Virus record (IMG/VR): IMGVR_UViG_3300043466_000558
Span: 1-34,558 of that record
Strand: one strand, 5' to 3'
Origin: a virus
Length of the DNA: 34,558 nt
Part shown: positions 1 through 9,613 of the stretch, in pieces
Layout: each line of letters starts with the position of its first letter
How positions within the stretch are numbered: the stretch's first letter is position 1
Notes under the pieces: generated by a model
The model's database searches: none
Told to the model about the DNA's origin: nothing
What the model saw: the letters and a program-made list of their open reading frames with translations, nothing else
Position numbers and translations under genes: made by a program

Positions 1-667
1 GCTTTTTTGTGGCATATGAGAGGTGTAATGGGCCACTATCAGTCAGGATCATTGCCGCAGTATTCGGATGATCCATGATTCCGAGTAGATCAAAGAACTT
101 TTCTGCCTTGACCTTGGCTAGATCAACAATGTGAAAATCCCTCAAGCAATGAGTTACTATCTCCATTAGAAGTTCCCGATATGGGAACGGAGAGGAAAAC
201 CCTCCTGCACTTATTACAACCCAAGGTTTATGGGTAGGGATATACTTGATAAGTTTTGCTTCTCGCTTTTTGCTCCTTTTGTCAAACACCAATGGGGGTT
301 GCTTGGGCCATAGATCCAACCTGTCAGCAAGCCTCCACAAATCCTGTTGGAAGCTGTCACAGATAATCTTGGGGGTATGGTTCTGTCCGTAAACTTGACT
401 TACCACTACATCAGGAATCCCGACAACTTGACTTGTGATTACGCCTTCATAAATTCCTTTGGCAAATTTGAGCGCACCAGAAATATCATCAAAAGTCCCA
501 TCGTAAATCACAGGATCTACATAGGATACACCATCCAGAATGTCGCAGTAATCCTTGGATATAATCAACCTTGGCTTCTCACCACTATCATCGTTCTCTT
601 TTTTGAGAACAGGAAGCAAGGCAATTACATCACCATACCGACCTAGATTAAGGAATGTTTTCGCCAT
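1..667 (-). CDS. GT9-like glycosyltransferase (heptosyltransferase type), partial
   Basis: The reverse strand is open from an ATG at 667 to the window edge, giving 222 residues without a stop; the C-terminus is missing. The N-terminus MAKTFLNLGRYGDVIALLPV matches the GT-B 'RLGALGDVIxALPV' motif of glycosyltransferase family 9. Near the cut end, about residues 209-219, LTDSGPLHLSYA matches the family's sugar-nucleotide-binding 'xNDSGPMHLAAA' motif. Between them HKPWVVISAGG fits the first strand of the C-terminal Rossmann half. GT9 enzymes transfer heptose or similar sugars in LPS synthesis; the substrate here is unknown. It could modify host surface glycans or a virion protein. The start overlaps the preceding gene by 20 bases, so it belongs to the end of the minus-strand late block. 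Family is fairly sure; substrate is not. Confidence 0.72.
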   Translation of the reverse strand, partial: MAKTFLNLGRYGDVIALLPVLKKENDDSGEKPRLIISKDYCDILDGVSYVDPVIYDGTFDDISGALKFAKGIYEGVITSQVVGIPDVVVSQVYGQNHTPKIICDSFQQDLWRLADRLDLWPKQPPLVFDKRSKKREAKLIKYIPTHKPWVVISAGGFSSPFPYRELLMEIVTHCLRDFHIVDLAKVKAEKFFDLLGIMDHPNTAAMILTDSGPLHLSYATKK

Positions 668-842
668 TCGCCTTTACAAATTCGGAATGGAAATGATTAA
701 CAAGGTTTGCGGCATGAACTGCCAACGTGCGAACACGAATGTCGCCACCCTTCTCCATTAGTTCTTCTGGAGAAAGTTCACCGCTTGCCGCAAACCCATT
801 AATGATGGCACACCATGCCTCAACTTTGGATGTCTTCTCCAT
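648..842 (-). CDS. small hypothetical protein (64 aa)
   Basis: A short, mildly acidic protein beginning MEKTSKVEAWCAII and ending KANGENIP. I do not recognise a family. The frame stays open further upstream to 959, but that extension lies antiparallel in coding terms to the well-behaved 3' end of the preceding gene and is very rich in K, Q and S, so I take the ATG at 842. That start overlaps the upstream stop (820) by 23 bases, much like the 20-base overlap with the downstream GT9 gene. It has no membrane segment or signal peptide. Helical segments such as SPEELMEKGGDIRVRTLAVHAANLV suggest a compact alpha-helical protein. No Shine-Dalgarno is visible. Confidence 0.55.
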   Translation of the reverse strand: MEKTSKVEAWCAIINGFAASGELSPEELMEKGGDIRVRTLAVHAANLVNHFHSEFVKANGENIP

Positions 843-1173
843 AGGTCTTGGTAAATTTAACTCTTGGTTGCTCTGTGGCAGGGGGGAGGACTTTAAGTTC
901 AAATCCCTCTTTCTTTGGTACTTCCTCTTCTGCTTCTGTGGTTGCTGGCTCGTTTGCATATTCTTCTAGTGGGGGAAGCTGTCCGTATTGTTGGATATAC
1001 CTTCCAAGTTCAATGAATAGATAGCGTCGTGAATCAAGCAAGTAAGCGGTTGCGGCTTGAAACAGACTCACCATAGGTCGATTGTTTTCCTCACCATCTT
1101 CCTTGAGTTGCTTGAGAATAGGATCATCCTCAAAGTGGACGGCAAACGCAGTAGGTAGTTTGTATTTAGACAT
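820..1173 (-). CDS. hypothetical acidic-tailed protein (117 aa)
   Basis: I use the ATG at 1173 (MSKYKLPTAF); a TTG nine codons upstream is the alternative. The N-terminal 75 residues look globular and helical (QAATAYLLDSRRYLFIELGRYIQ). They are followed by an acidic, Pro/Glu-rich linker (about residues 72-90) and a short polar tail. It sits 58 nt after the stop of the giant virion protein, in the same transcription direction, and overlaps the next gene. No family recognised; by position it may be a minor virion or assembly protein. Confidence 0.6.
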   Translation of the reverse strand: MSKYKLPTAFAVHFEDDPILKQLKEDGEENNRPMVSLFQAATAYLLDSRRYLFIELGRYIQQYGQLPPLEEYANEPATTEAEEEVPKKEGFELKVLPPATEQPRVKFTKTYGEDIQS

Positions 1174-1230
1174 AGCGTGGTTGGTTAAGCCTTCAATCAA
1201 TCCGATTTAAAGACGGATGGCAAGTGGAAA

Positions 1231-4200
1231 TTATAGACCTTTACCAAATCCCTTCAGCCCTTTAATTCCTCCAAGCCCTTTAGATTTTTTTGCTCTTGAT
1301 TGCAATGATTTTTCATATTCTTCAATATCAGCAGGAGTATCAAGCCTTGTTCCCAAAAATGCGGCAGATCCAGATTTGAGAGAAGCAGGAAGTCCTTCCT
1401 TTTGAGTTGCCGCTTCAGATATTGGAATAGGAGCAAATTGCTCTTGGATTATTTCACGCCAAGTAAGTTTCCTGCGCCCACGATCAGGTTGCTCTTTTGA
1501 CCAAGGAGCAGTATTGCCAACATAATCTTTACCAGTAGATACTACAATAATATCACGGGTAATTGGGCTTAATCCACTTCTCAAATAAGTATAAAGTGCA
1601 TCTTTCATTGCTTGCTCCCTTCCACCTTTTGCTTTCTGCCATCTGGATAGCTCACCAAATACGGCATTATACTCTTGTGCAATCAATCTTATAATTCTTG
1701 TAAAAGCACCAATTGTTGCTAGTTCATAACCAAATCCCTTGTAAGCAAGCCAATCACGCTTCTTTGGATCAAGGAAGTTTACGCTTTGATTGCTTCCCGT
1801 AACCGATAGCAATGCTTGATTTGCTAACAAGGTTCCTGTCATTACACTCAAGAACTTTGCTTTGTTCTTTGCTTCATAGATAGCACTCATCCTTTCCTCT
1901 GGAGATACTTTAAGGAATGGATTAGCCATTTTCCCAAAAGTATTAAGCATCCTAGCAGGGTCTTGAATCAACCACTTGAAACGACTTGCAATAAGTTTAG
2001 GGGCAAAGAAAAGAACTTTAGTAATAGGGCTTTGAAGAATACCAGCGGTTCCCTTACCGCCTTTTGTAAATCCAGTTGCATTGTTAATTGAATTAGCAAA
2101 CATCTCTGCCATTTCGGGCGTTCTCATTGTAACGCTTAATTGATTCCACGCTTGGTCAAACATATCTTGACGCAAATGGAAAAGAGCATCAAATCCACGA
2201 CCACCACTAATTGTATCCAATGCTTTAGCAAGAGTTGAATCACTCCTTGCAGGAGTTGCCCCCTCTCTTCTTATCTCTCTAGGATCATTCTCAAGCCCCC
2301 CCTTTCGTGCAACGATCCAGCTTGGGCGATTAATTAAATCTTTATTATCTACGATGTTTTGGATGCGACCATTTTTGCCAGTAAAGCTATAAGATAAACC
2401 TTTCAGCCATGCTTTAAATGCAAGTTTTGGATTTGTATAAAGAACTTGAGGTGCGTGAGTTCCAATGAATGCAGTTCCATGACCAAAGATAGCAAGTTTG
2501 AATGTCTTTTCGGCGGCGGCTCCAAATACCCTGCCAATCCAGCTTGCCTTTTGATTATCAAGCCAGCGTTTTGCTTCATCTAATGCCATTTGCCTATTGC
2601 GTTGCTTTAGATACATCTCATCTGAAGCCCTTTTTGCTCCCTTTGGAGTTCCAAATGCCTTTCGGACTTGCTGTGGAGTGATTCCGAAATCACTAGCCAA
2701 GTCTGAAATCATCTTGTCGTAATCGCTTTCTCCTTTATCCAAATAGAATCTTTTTGCGGATTCCCAAAGAGTCTTTACTTGTTCTGGATTTAAATCTTCA
2801 CCAACCTTTTCTTTCTCAAATAATTCTCTTTGTTTTGATTTTAAACGAGCATCAGCAAGTTCTTTTTTCTTTTGGTTATATTCATCCTCAAGGCGTTTGA
2901 TTTCATCATTAGTAACCTTCTCAACCTCTTTAGGGGTTGTTATTTTACCACTATTTAGATCGTTAATCTTCTTTTCAGCTTGAGCAATACGCTTGCGTAG
3001 AGATTCAGCGGCTTTCTCCGCAGGAGTCATCTTATCTACAGGCTTTGCTTTGGCTTGTCTTGCTTTTTTAAAAGTTGTTTTATCAACGCCCTCTCCCTTT
3101 GCTATCTTATCTGCCATTGCCCAAGCATCTTTTAATAAAGGCCTGATCTTTGGGCCATATTTTTCAAGAACCAAAGCAGAAGATTCCGCAAATTCCAAAC
3201 CACTTCTAGCAATATGTGCCGCCATGATTTCAGCAACATCTTTAACAATGGTGACATCAGGAAATGACCCAAATTGAGCAAGTTTCTTTTTAAGCCTTTT
3301 ATCTGCTTCTTCAGCCCTTTTTTCTAATTTATCTACAATTTTTCTGGCTTGTTCAAAAACTTGTTTGCCGTATTTAGGTTGAGACGCAAGCTGTCCCTGT
3401 AAATCTTTTAGCTTTGCCTCATAATAAACCTTGAGAGATTGAGCATCTTGACCAGTAGATTTTGCTTGCCTTGCTTCTTCAAGATCCCTCTTGGTTTGCT
3501 CTAGCTCATTATTAAGACGATCAATCTCATCTTTTGCCTTCTTTCCCTGTGCATCCGAAAGATCGGCTACTTGCTGGCGAGCCTCCTCAACAGACGTAGG
3601 AGTTTGAACTTCCACTTCAGAAAGTCCTTCGTCCATTGCCGCTTTGTGATCATCACTAGCTTTATCTGATTCCTTGATAGTTTTATCTACTTTATCAGCA
3701 ACCTTTCTAATCTGCTCATGTTGAGAAAGCGTAGGCTCTTCTCCTGTAATTTTGGTATATTCTCGTGCAATATCGGCGGCATTGGAAAGATCAGTTTGCC
3801 CTTGAAATGTCCTTAAAATATCAGAAGCAACAGTTCCAGCTTCACGGATTCCCTCATAGTAATCTTGATATTGTTTAGCCAATTCTTTGTATTCTGGAGA
3901 ATTAGGGCCAAACTTTTTTAATGCATCACTAACTTTTTTTGCTAATGCTTGTGAATATGCTTTGGCGGTTGTAAGAGAATTAAAATCGCCTTGTTTGGCT
4001 TTTTCTAGAGCAATAAATGGATCATCTCCATTCATTAAATTTGCATTACCTTGGTCAAGAATTTCAGCCCTAGATGTTCCCTCTCCAGCAGGAACAGAGG
4101 ATGTAAGGATTCCTTGCCTTACTTGATCCGCTTGATCTTTCCTTCTGATAGAAATCTGTTCTGGAGTTTCAGTAAAAGTTTCAACACCACCAGCATATGG

Positions 4201-7200
4201 AGCAGGAGGTTTTGGCTTGCCAGATGCCGTAGCGTAGAGATCAGCAACTTCAGCAGGACTTATGCCGGGGAATTTCTTAGCTAGGACTCTGCCCATCTCT
4301 TCTTCCGTGATGGGTCTTTTAGTTCCCTTTAAGATGGCATCGGCGGCTTTCTTTGCAAGTGCTTCTTGTTCTGTAGGGGCTTTAGGGCCATATCGTTCAG
4401 CTTCCCCCATTGCCCTCTCTTTGGATCTTCCTCCAGTATCAAATCCTCCTCCAATGTCTTTGTTCCAGCTTCCTTTGATGGAACCCCAAATCTGACGCAG
4501 ATAACCTTTAACTCCATCACCAAGGCGTGAAACCATTTCACCAGACCACGACTTGAAATCACGGGCGGCTTTTGCTACGGAACGACCTACGGAAACAGCG
4601 GCATCATAAATGATTTGAGGCAATTCAGTATATCCACCTTCTCTACGGAGTTGGTTTCTTAAATAAGTGCGAACCTCTTCTTCAACTGCGCCAGCATAAG
4701 CTTCTGGATCTGTTTTCTCCAGTTCAGCCATTTTGCGGAAATTTTCTTCTATATCCGCTTGCTGTTTCTCTAATGCCTTTGTTTGTTCATTTACTCTTTC
4801 CGCTGAACGATAGGCATCATCAATTGCAGTAAGCAATTCTGTTGGGTCTTTAAAGCCCATATTGTCGCTAACAACATCAATCCTTTCTCCCGTCTTGGAG
4901 AAGATTAGTTCACGAACTTTCTTGGGGAATTTATGGTTATAGAAGAAATCATATTCTCCACCGCCCTCAATCATTCCCGACCTTACCATCCTTTTGTATT
5001 GGATTGGATCAAGGATCTTGCTTTCAAGAACTTGGCTTAAACTCTCAACGGCATTTCCAAAGACTTCTCTAGCTTTGTCTTTTTTTGTTCTCTTTTGGCG
5101 AGTGGGTTGTTTCCCCTTCTTTGGAGAATCAATCATAATCGCCTCATCCTCCATTGCCGCAAGTGATCTCTCTACAAGTTTTTCAGCATCTTCTATTTCA
5201 GCACCCACACCAACTGTCTTATCAAGTTCTGAAGAAAGATCAGTAAGGCGTTTGTTTTTGGTTCTCCTTGCAAGATCGCTAACGGCATCTGCCAATCCTT
5301 TTAGGGTATCAATGGAATCTTCTTCTCCGCTTTGGAATCGGCGCAATAAATCACGAATAGGTTGTGACTTTGATGCGGTTGGAGCTTCTTCAATCCCTGC
5401 GGCTTTTCGCAAAGATTCACGGGTAGAATTTTCTGGCTTGGTGAATAGCATCTCACCATTATCACCAATGGTGATGTTTCCAGCCTTTTCGTATTCAGCA
5501 AGTGCTTTCTGTGCTTGAGCCTTGGTTAGACCACCTTGCTTCCTTGCAAAGTCAATAAATTCGTTTTGTGTTTGTTCTGAAAGTGTAGATTTTACTTCTT
5601 CTGGCTTTACTGGTTCCGTTGGAGATATTTCTGTTGGAGTTTCAGCCTTTACTTCAACAGGAGCTTCAATCTTTTCTGGCAGATAAGTTGTCTCTGTTCC
5701 ATCAGAGAAACGAACCTTTACCCTGCCAAACGGATTTCCAATAACAGTTCCGTTTTTACCATCCACGGAAACAGGCTTTCCTACATAATTAGATGCCTCC
5801 TTCTTGGCTTTGGCGGCGGCTTCTTTAGCAGTAAGATTTCCAGTAATCTGACGCTTTCTTGCGGCGGCCTCCATTCCTAAAGCCTTACTTCTTTTTCCTA
5901 AATTTACTCTATTTCTAATATTAATAGATTCGTTAGAAGTATTAATTGGAAGCATTTGTGAAAACCTTTGTCTTTCGGCTTTTACATAAGCATCTACCTC
6001 TTCTGGAGTTTTTGCTTCCTCCAATGAAGATGGAACAACTACTTCTTCTTTTGGGGCTTCAGCTTCTTCGGCAGGGACTTCGGGCTTTTGCTCTCCCACT
6101 CCTGACAATTCCACGACTTCGCCTTGCCTTGTGCCTTGAGGGCGTAGCATAGTTTCCGTTGCGCTTGTGACTTGAATGGCATTTGTTGGTGTAGGTTGTG
6201 CTTCAGCAGGGGCTTCAGCGGGTTTGGTATATTTTCCAGCTAATTGGTTTAATGCATCAAGCCTTTGCTCTTTTGGAAGATCGCCAATCAAAACAAATTC
6301 ATTAACAAAAGATTTGAAATCATTAATAGAATTTAATCCCCCAAGCTCTCTTAACCTTTTTGCGGCAGTCAAAATTGCACTAGGCTTTCCACCTTCAGTT
6401 ACTTCTCCTGCTATAACTTTATCCCAAAGAGATTTATATAAAGAATCTGTAATTCCACCACTCAAGCCACTCATAGCTGATTTTATCTTGCCAGCAGGAG
6501 TGGTTGTTTCAGATGGCTTACCCATCTGCTCATCTATATGTTCTCGTAGTGTTTCTGGCTCAATCCAATGTTCTTCTCCATTTGCTAATTTAACCTTTTG
6601 ATATTTCTGTCTATTTTTTGGATCAGTATAAAATTCATTAAGATAAGAAGCACCTTTAAGATTTACACGGGAATTTGTATTTCTTTGATCTAAACCCAAT
6701 TTTGGATCAGCCCATGCGGTTGCTTCAAAATTATTAAGATCAAAACCACGATCCATTATTTTACCACGCAAATCACCACCTTGCATTCTCCTATCAGAAT
6801 GTGCTTCAAATGCGTCCCTTGCTTCTCTAAAGGCCGGGGTTCCCATAGTCCTTTTCTTTTCTGCATTTAACCTATCATATTCTTCCCAATATGCTTTTGA
6901 TTCATCATCAAGTTTATCTTGATTAGACCATTTAGGTTCTGGTTTTTCTTCTATAGGAGCAATCTCGCCAGCGGGTTTCTTTAGGGCATCAATCTGTGCT
7001 TGGATAGCATTCCATTCTGCAGATCCTTCATCATAGAGAGTTTGATCTAAAATAAGGTTAGTCAAATCAGGAGCAGGAGCAGTCTCGGATGCTTTAGTTT
7101 CAGCAACAGTAGTGGTTGGCTCTGCAACAACTCCTTCTGGAACAGATGCTTGAGCGTCAGCACCAGCAAGGATTTGATCTTCACGCTCATTAACCACAGA

Positions 7201-8544
7201 GTTTTCAGAAGGCTTTACCTTTGGTTCTGGCCCACCAATAGAAGCATCAATCTTGGCTTTTGCTTCTGCCCTAGCTTGAGCAAATGAACCCACGCCATGA
7301 ATTGCGCCAAACAAAATATCTGGAACAGACTCTTCAATAGTCGGGGCAAAACTCCCTCCTTGCGCCACCCTTAATCCACCAGACGTTGCAAGATTAACAC
7401 CAGCGGCGGCAGTTCCACCGACAAGACCCTTTACAATAGGAGAAGAACCTTTGAGCAATGCGCTAGTAGCTTTGGTTGTTAATGCTCCACCAACCATATA
7501 TGCCGCAAGTTGTGGAACCGATCCCACGGCGGCTTGACTTCCTGCTTGATGGGCTTCTTTGTCAATCTCACCTTGATCAGCTACACCCTGCTTTTTAAGT
7601 TCTTCTGCCTTTGCATTGTATCCCTCGGCATATGCTTGGCTTGCGCCTTGAGTAGCCATAATTGGCAATGCCAAAGGTCCAGTAAGCATTGCTGGAGCAA
7701 GGCCAGCAAATGTTCCAACTCCTCTTCCTATTTGTGCTGAAACAGATTCATCAGAAGCATTAACTCCAAAGTAAGGAAACATTGATTCTGCCGTTTTCTC
7801 CAATTCAGCGGCAGTTTTTGATGCTTCTTGCCTTCTTTGTAGTAATTTTTCTTGCGCTTCTGGAGTATATTCTTCAGAGGTTAATGCTATTGGTTTTTGG
7901 GATTGAATCTTTGAAATTTCATTTTCAATTGCGTTAATACGCATTTCATCATCCGCTGTAGTAAACCCTTTTTTAGAAATCCTTTTTTGCAAAGATTCTA
8001 ATGCTGATTGTCTATCCGCAATAGCTTGGTCAAAAACAGCGGTAGCCTCAGCGGTAGTTCCACCAATCCCCGGCCCAAGCTCTGGAGAAAGTTGAGGAAG
8101 GTTTTGTAGTGGGGCGGCTGATGCTCTTTCAATTCCCTCTACTTGCCGTATAAATGATGCGGCAGTTTGTGCGGCAGTTGATTTTGCAAGATTTTCATAC
8201 CAAGGCATTGCTGGCAGATTAATTGCCTTGCCAGTTTGTTCTGGCTCAATAGCAGTATCCGTAGATGGTGATTCTACGAATTGTGCGTATGGATTACTTG
8301 CTGAAACGGAAGGTTTAGCCTGTTGCGCTTGCGGCGGTTCACTCTCTAGGAACTGTGCATAAACATTTTTTGGGGCATTTGTTATAGGAGCAGGAATGCC
8401 TCCATATTGATTATCTGCGCCAGTATTTGGAGGAAGGTTTAATGTCTCTCCACTAGGGCCAATCGGCACACTATTGTCTGGAACTACAGCGGGTTGCTGG
8501 TTGGTTTCAGATGGCGTAAGAAATTGCTCATAAACATTTGCCAT
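1231..8544 (-). CDS. giant polyvalent-type internal virion/ejection protein (2437 aa)
   Basis: A single uninterrupted 2437-residue frame starts at the ATG 27 nt after the preceding stop. Three copies of an NxYxQF motif open the protein: NVYEQFL at about 3-9, NVYAQFL at 60-66 and NPYAQFV at 84-90. Around residues 270-440 is a Gly/Ala-rich, partly hydrophobic region (GLAPAMLTGPLALPIMA, LVGGTAAAGVNLA). Next come long acidic/Pro-rich linkers, a short SH3/KOW-like stretch (KPVSVDGKNGTVIGNPFG) and extended coiled coils rich in K, E and A. The C-terminal 450 residues (FFAPKLIASRFKWLI, YGFELATIG-like and FTRIIRLIAQEY segments) resemble the C-terminal part of very large polyvalent phage proteins. No lysozyme or protease motif was seen. 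Position last among the virion genes, after two smaller internal-protein-like genes, parallels T7 gp14-gp15-gp16. DNA ejection is therefore inferred from context. Confidence 0.75.
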   Translation of the reverse strand: MANVYEQFLTPSETNQQPAVVPDNSVPIGPSGETLNLPPNTGADNQYGGIPAPITNAPKNVYAQFLESEPPQAQQAKPSVSASNPYAQFVESPSTDTAIEPEQTGKAINLPAMPWYENLAKSTAAQTAASFIRQVEGIERASAAPLQNLPQLSPELGPGIGGTTAEATAVFDQAIADRQSALESLQKRISKKGFTTADDEMRINAIENEISKIQSQKPIALTSEEYTPEAQEKLLQRRQEASKTAAELEKTAESMFPYFGVNASDESVSAQIGRGVGTFAGLAPAMLTGPLALPIMATQGASQAYAEGYNAKAEELKKQGVADQGEIDKEAHQAGSQAAVGSVPQLAAYMVGGALTTKATSALLKGSSPIVKGLVGGTAAAGVNLATSGGLRVAQGGSFAPTIEESVPDILFGAIHGVGSFAQARAEAKAKIDASIGGPEPKVKPSENSVVNEREDQILAGADAQASVPEGVVAEPTTTVAETKASETAPAPDLTNLILDQTLYDEGSAEWNAIQAQIDALKKPAGEIAPIEEKPEPKWSNQDKLDDESKAYWEEYDRLNAEKKRTMGTPAFREARDAFEAHSDRRMQGGDLRGKIMDRGFDLNNFEATAWADPKLGLDQRNTNSRVNLKGASYLNEFYTDPKNRQKYQKVKLANGEEHWIEPETLREHIDEQMGKPSETTTPAGKIKSAMSGLSGGITDSLYKSLWDKVIAGEVTEGGKPSAILTAAKRLRELGGLNSINDFKSFVNEFVLIGDLPKEQRLDALNQLAGKYTKPAEAPAEAQPTPTNAIQVTSATETMLRPQGTRQGEVVELSGVGEQKPEVPAEEAEAPKEEVVVPSSLEEAKTPEEVDAYVKAERQRFSQMLPINTSNESINIRNRVNLGKRSKALGMEAAARKRQITGNLTAKEAAAKAKKEASNYVGKPVSVDGKNGTVIGNPFGRVKVRFSDGTETTYLPEKIEAPVEVKAETPTEISPTEPVKPEEVKSTLSEQTQNEFIDFARKQGGLTKAQAQKALAEYEKAGNITIGDNGEMLFTKPENSTRESLRKAAGIEEAPTASKSQPIRDLLRRFQSGEEDSIDTLKGLADAVSDLARRTKNKRLTDLSSELDKTVGVGAEIEDAEKLVERSLAAMEDEAIMIDSPKKGKQPTRQKRTKKDKAREVFGNAVESLSQVLESKILDPIQYKRMVRSGMIEGGGEYDFFYNHKFPKKVRELIFSKTGERIDVVSDNMGFKDPTELLTAIDDAYRSAERVNEQTKALEKQQADIEENFRKMAELEKTDPEAYAGAVEEEVRTYLRNQLRREGGYTELPQIIYDAAVSVGRSVAKAARDFKSWSGEMVSRLGDGVKGYLRQIWGSIKGSWNKDIGGGFDTGGRSKERAMGEAERYGPKAPTEQEALAKKAADAILKGTKRPITEEEMGRVLAKKFPGISPAEVADLYATASGKPKPPAPYAGGVETFTETPEQISIRRKDQADQVRQGILTSSVPAGEGTSRAEILDQGNANLMNGDDPFIALEKAKQGDFNSLTTAKAYSQALAKKVSDALKKFGPNSPEYKELAKQYQDYYEGIREAGTVASDILRTFQGQTDLSNAADIAREYTKITGEEPTLSQHEQIRKVADKVDKTIKESDKASDDHKAAMDEGLSEVEVQTPTSVEEARQQVADLSDAQGKKAKDEIDRLNNELEQTKRDLEEARQAKSTGQDAQSLKVYYEAKLKDLQGQLASQPKYGKQVFEQARKIVDKLEKRAEEADKRLKKKLAQFGSFPDVTIVKDVAEIMAAHIARSGLEFAESSALVLEKYGPKIRPLLKDAWAMADKIAKGEGVDKTTFKKARQAKAKPVDKMTPAEKAAESLRKRIAQAEKKINDLNSGKITTPKEVEKVTNDEIKRLEDEYNQKKKELADARLKSKQRELFEKEKVGEDLNPEQVKTLWESAKRFYLDKGESDYDKMISDLASDFGITPQQVRKAFGTPKGAKRASDEMYLKQRNRQMALDEAKRWLDNQKASWIGRVFGAAAEKTFKLAIFGHGTAFIGTHAPQVLYTNPKLAFKAWLKGLSYSFTGKNGRIQNIVDNKDLINRPSWIVARKGGLENDPREIRREGATPARSDSTLAKALDTISGGRGFDALFHLRQDMFDQAWNQLSVTMRTPEMAEMFANSINNATGFTKGGKGTAGILQSPITKVLFFAPKLIASRFKWLIQDPARMLNTFGKMANPFLKVSPEERMSAIYEAKNKAKFLSVMTGTLLANQALLSVTGSNQSVNFLDPKKRDWLAYKGFGYELATIGAFTRIIRLIAQEYNAVFGELSRWQKAKGGREQAMKDALYTYLRSGLSPITRDIIVVSTGKDYVGNTAPWSKEQPDRGRRKLTWREIIQEQFAPIPISEAATQKEGLPASLKSGSAAFLGTRLDTPADIEEYEKSLQSRAKKSKGLGGIKGLKGFGKGL

Positions 8545-8571
8545 ATCATTTTAAGATACAATTTCTTTGCT

Positions 8572-9609
8572 TTATGTGGAAGGACTTTCTGCATCTTCAA
8601 CATCTTCTTCATCTTGTTGAACAACATCAGCACCCATGCCCATGCCAGTAGAACTTTGTGGTTTAAGTATCTGTTGAGCCGCCCCTTTCCCAAATAGTTC
8701 GTCAAACTGATTAGCTGTATTTGGGTTCTTCTGAAGAAATTGGATTGCCGAGTCAGGGATAACAGGGCCAGTACCACCTTGCGCCGAAGGAAGACCGCCC
8801 ATAGATTGTATTTGTTGAATATCTTGGTTCAACAGATTTACCTTACTAGGATCAGTATTCCCCCACCACTTGCCAGTACCCTTTGCTTGTTCTTTTTTAA
8901 CAAGATTACTTAATGCAGGAACTTGCTTTTGAACTTGAGAAAATGCACTTTCAATTTGTGGATTAGTAACAGCGTATTTTCCATAAGCAGATTGTTTCTG
9001 TTTATACACTCCGTACATATTTGCAAAATTCTGTATGTCTTTTGCGTCTGGAGCATCACCCTTTTCAATCGACTCTCTAATCTTGGAACTTAAAGTACCG
9101 ATTCCATCTACATTGTTTGTTGGATCGCCGCTATACAATGCTCCATACTCATCAATTTGAGTATTTTTTGCTGTAGATGCGTTCTTCTCTACTTGCTCTT
9201 GCTGATAAGCATTCATGGGCTTTTCTTGAGCTTCTTGACCATAGCGCATACCATAACGCTCCATTGCTCCTTGCTGTGCGGCTTGTGTCCTCAACATATG
9301 CTGGACATTAATGTTTGCAGACTGCGCCGTAGTTAAAGCACTTTTAGCCATAGGAGCCAAAAAAGGATTCTGCGAGGCAGTCATTGAGGCATTGTAAATG
9401 TCCGTCATTCCATTAGGATCTCCAGCAGAAATCCTTTGCATTCCAGCCTGATACTGTTGTTGCAACATGGGCAACATGGCTTTAGCGGATTCAGTTGCCG
9501 CATGAGTTTCAATAGCACTAGAGATTTGCTGACCAAGGCCAGCCATTGAATTAATGACTTGCTGGTTGCCTTGCTGGATTGGCGAGAAATTGTAGTATCC
9601 GATAGCCAT
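8572..9609 (-). CDS. internal virion-like protein (345 aa)
   Basis: The start is set at the ATG 9609 (MAIGYYNFSPIQQG), four bases after the stop of the upstream gene; the open frame further upstream would overlap it for no benefit. The protein is Gln-, Ala- and Met-rich with long helical stretches (ISSAIETHAATESAKAMLPM, MLRTQAAQQGAMERYG). Its C-terminus is an acidic tail (QQDEEDVEDAESPST). No transmembrane segment. It sits between a glycine-rich gp14-like gene and the giant virion protein, the position of T7 gp15. The role as a component of the DNA-ejection apparatus is inferred from order only. Confidence 0.65.
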   Translation of the reverse strand: MAIGYYNFSPIQQGNQQVINSMAGLGQQISSAIETHAATESAKAMLPMLQQQYQAGMQRISAGDPNGMTDIYNASMTASQNPFLAPMAKSALTTAQSANINVQHMLRTQAAQQGAMERYGMRYGQEAQEKPMNAYQQEQVEKNASTAKNTQIDEYGALYSGDPTNNVDGIGTLSSKIRESIEKGDAPDAKDIQNFANMYGVYKQKQSAYGKYAVTNPQIESAFSQVQKQVPALSNLVKKEQAKGTGKWWGNTDPSKVNLLNQDIQQIQSMGGLPSAQGGTGPVIPDSAIQFLQKNPNTANQFDELFGKGAAQQILKPQSSTGMGMGADVVQQDEEDVEDAESPST

Positions 9610-9613
9610 AAGA

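Noticed and set aside
4994-5518. 174-codon plus-strand frame
   Set aside because: Antisense shadow of the giant virion gene, Ser/Leu/Phe-rich.
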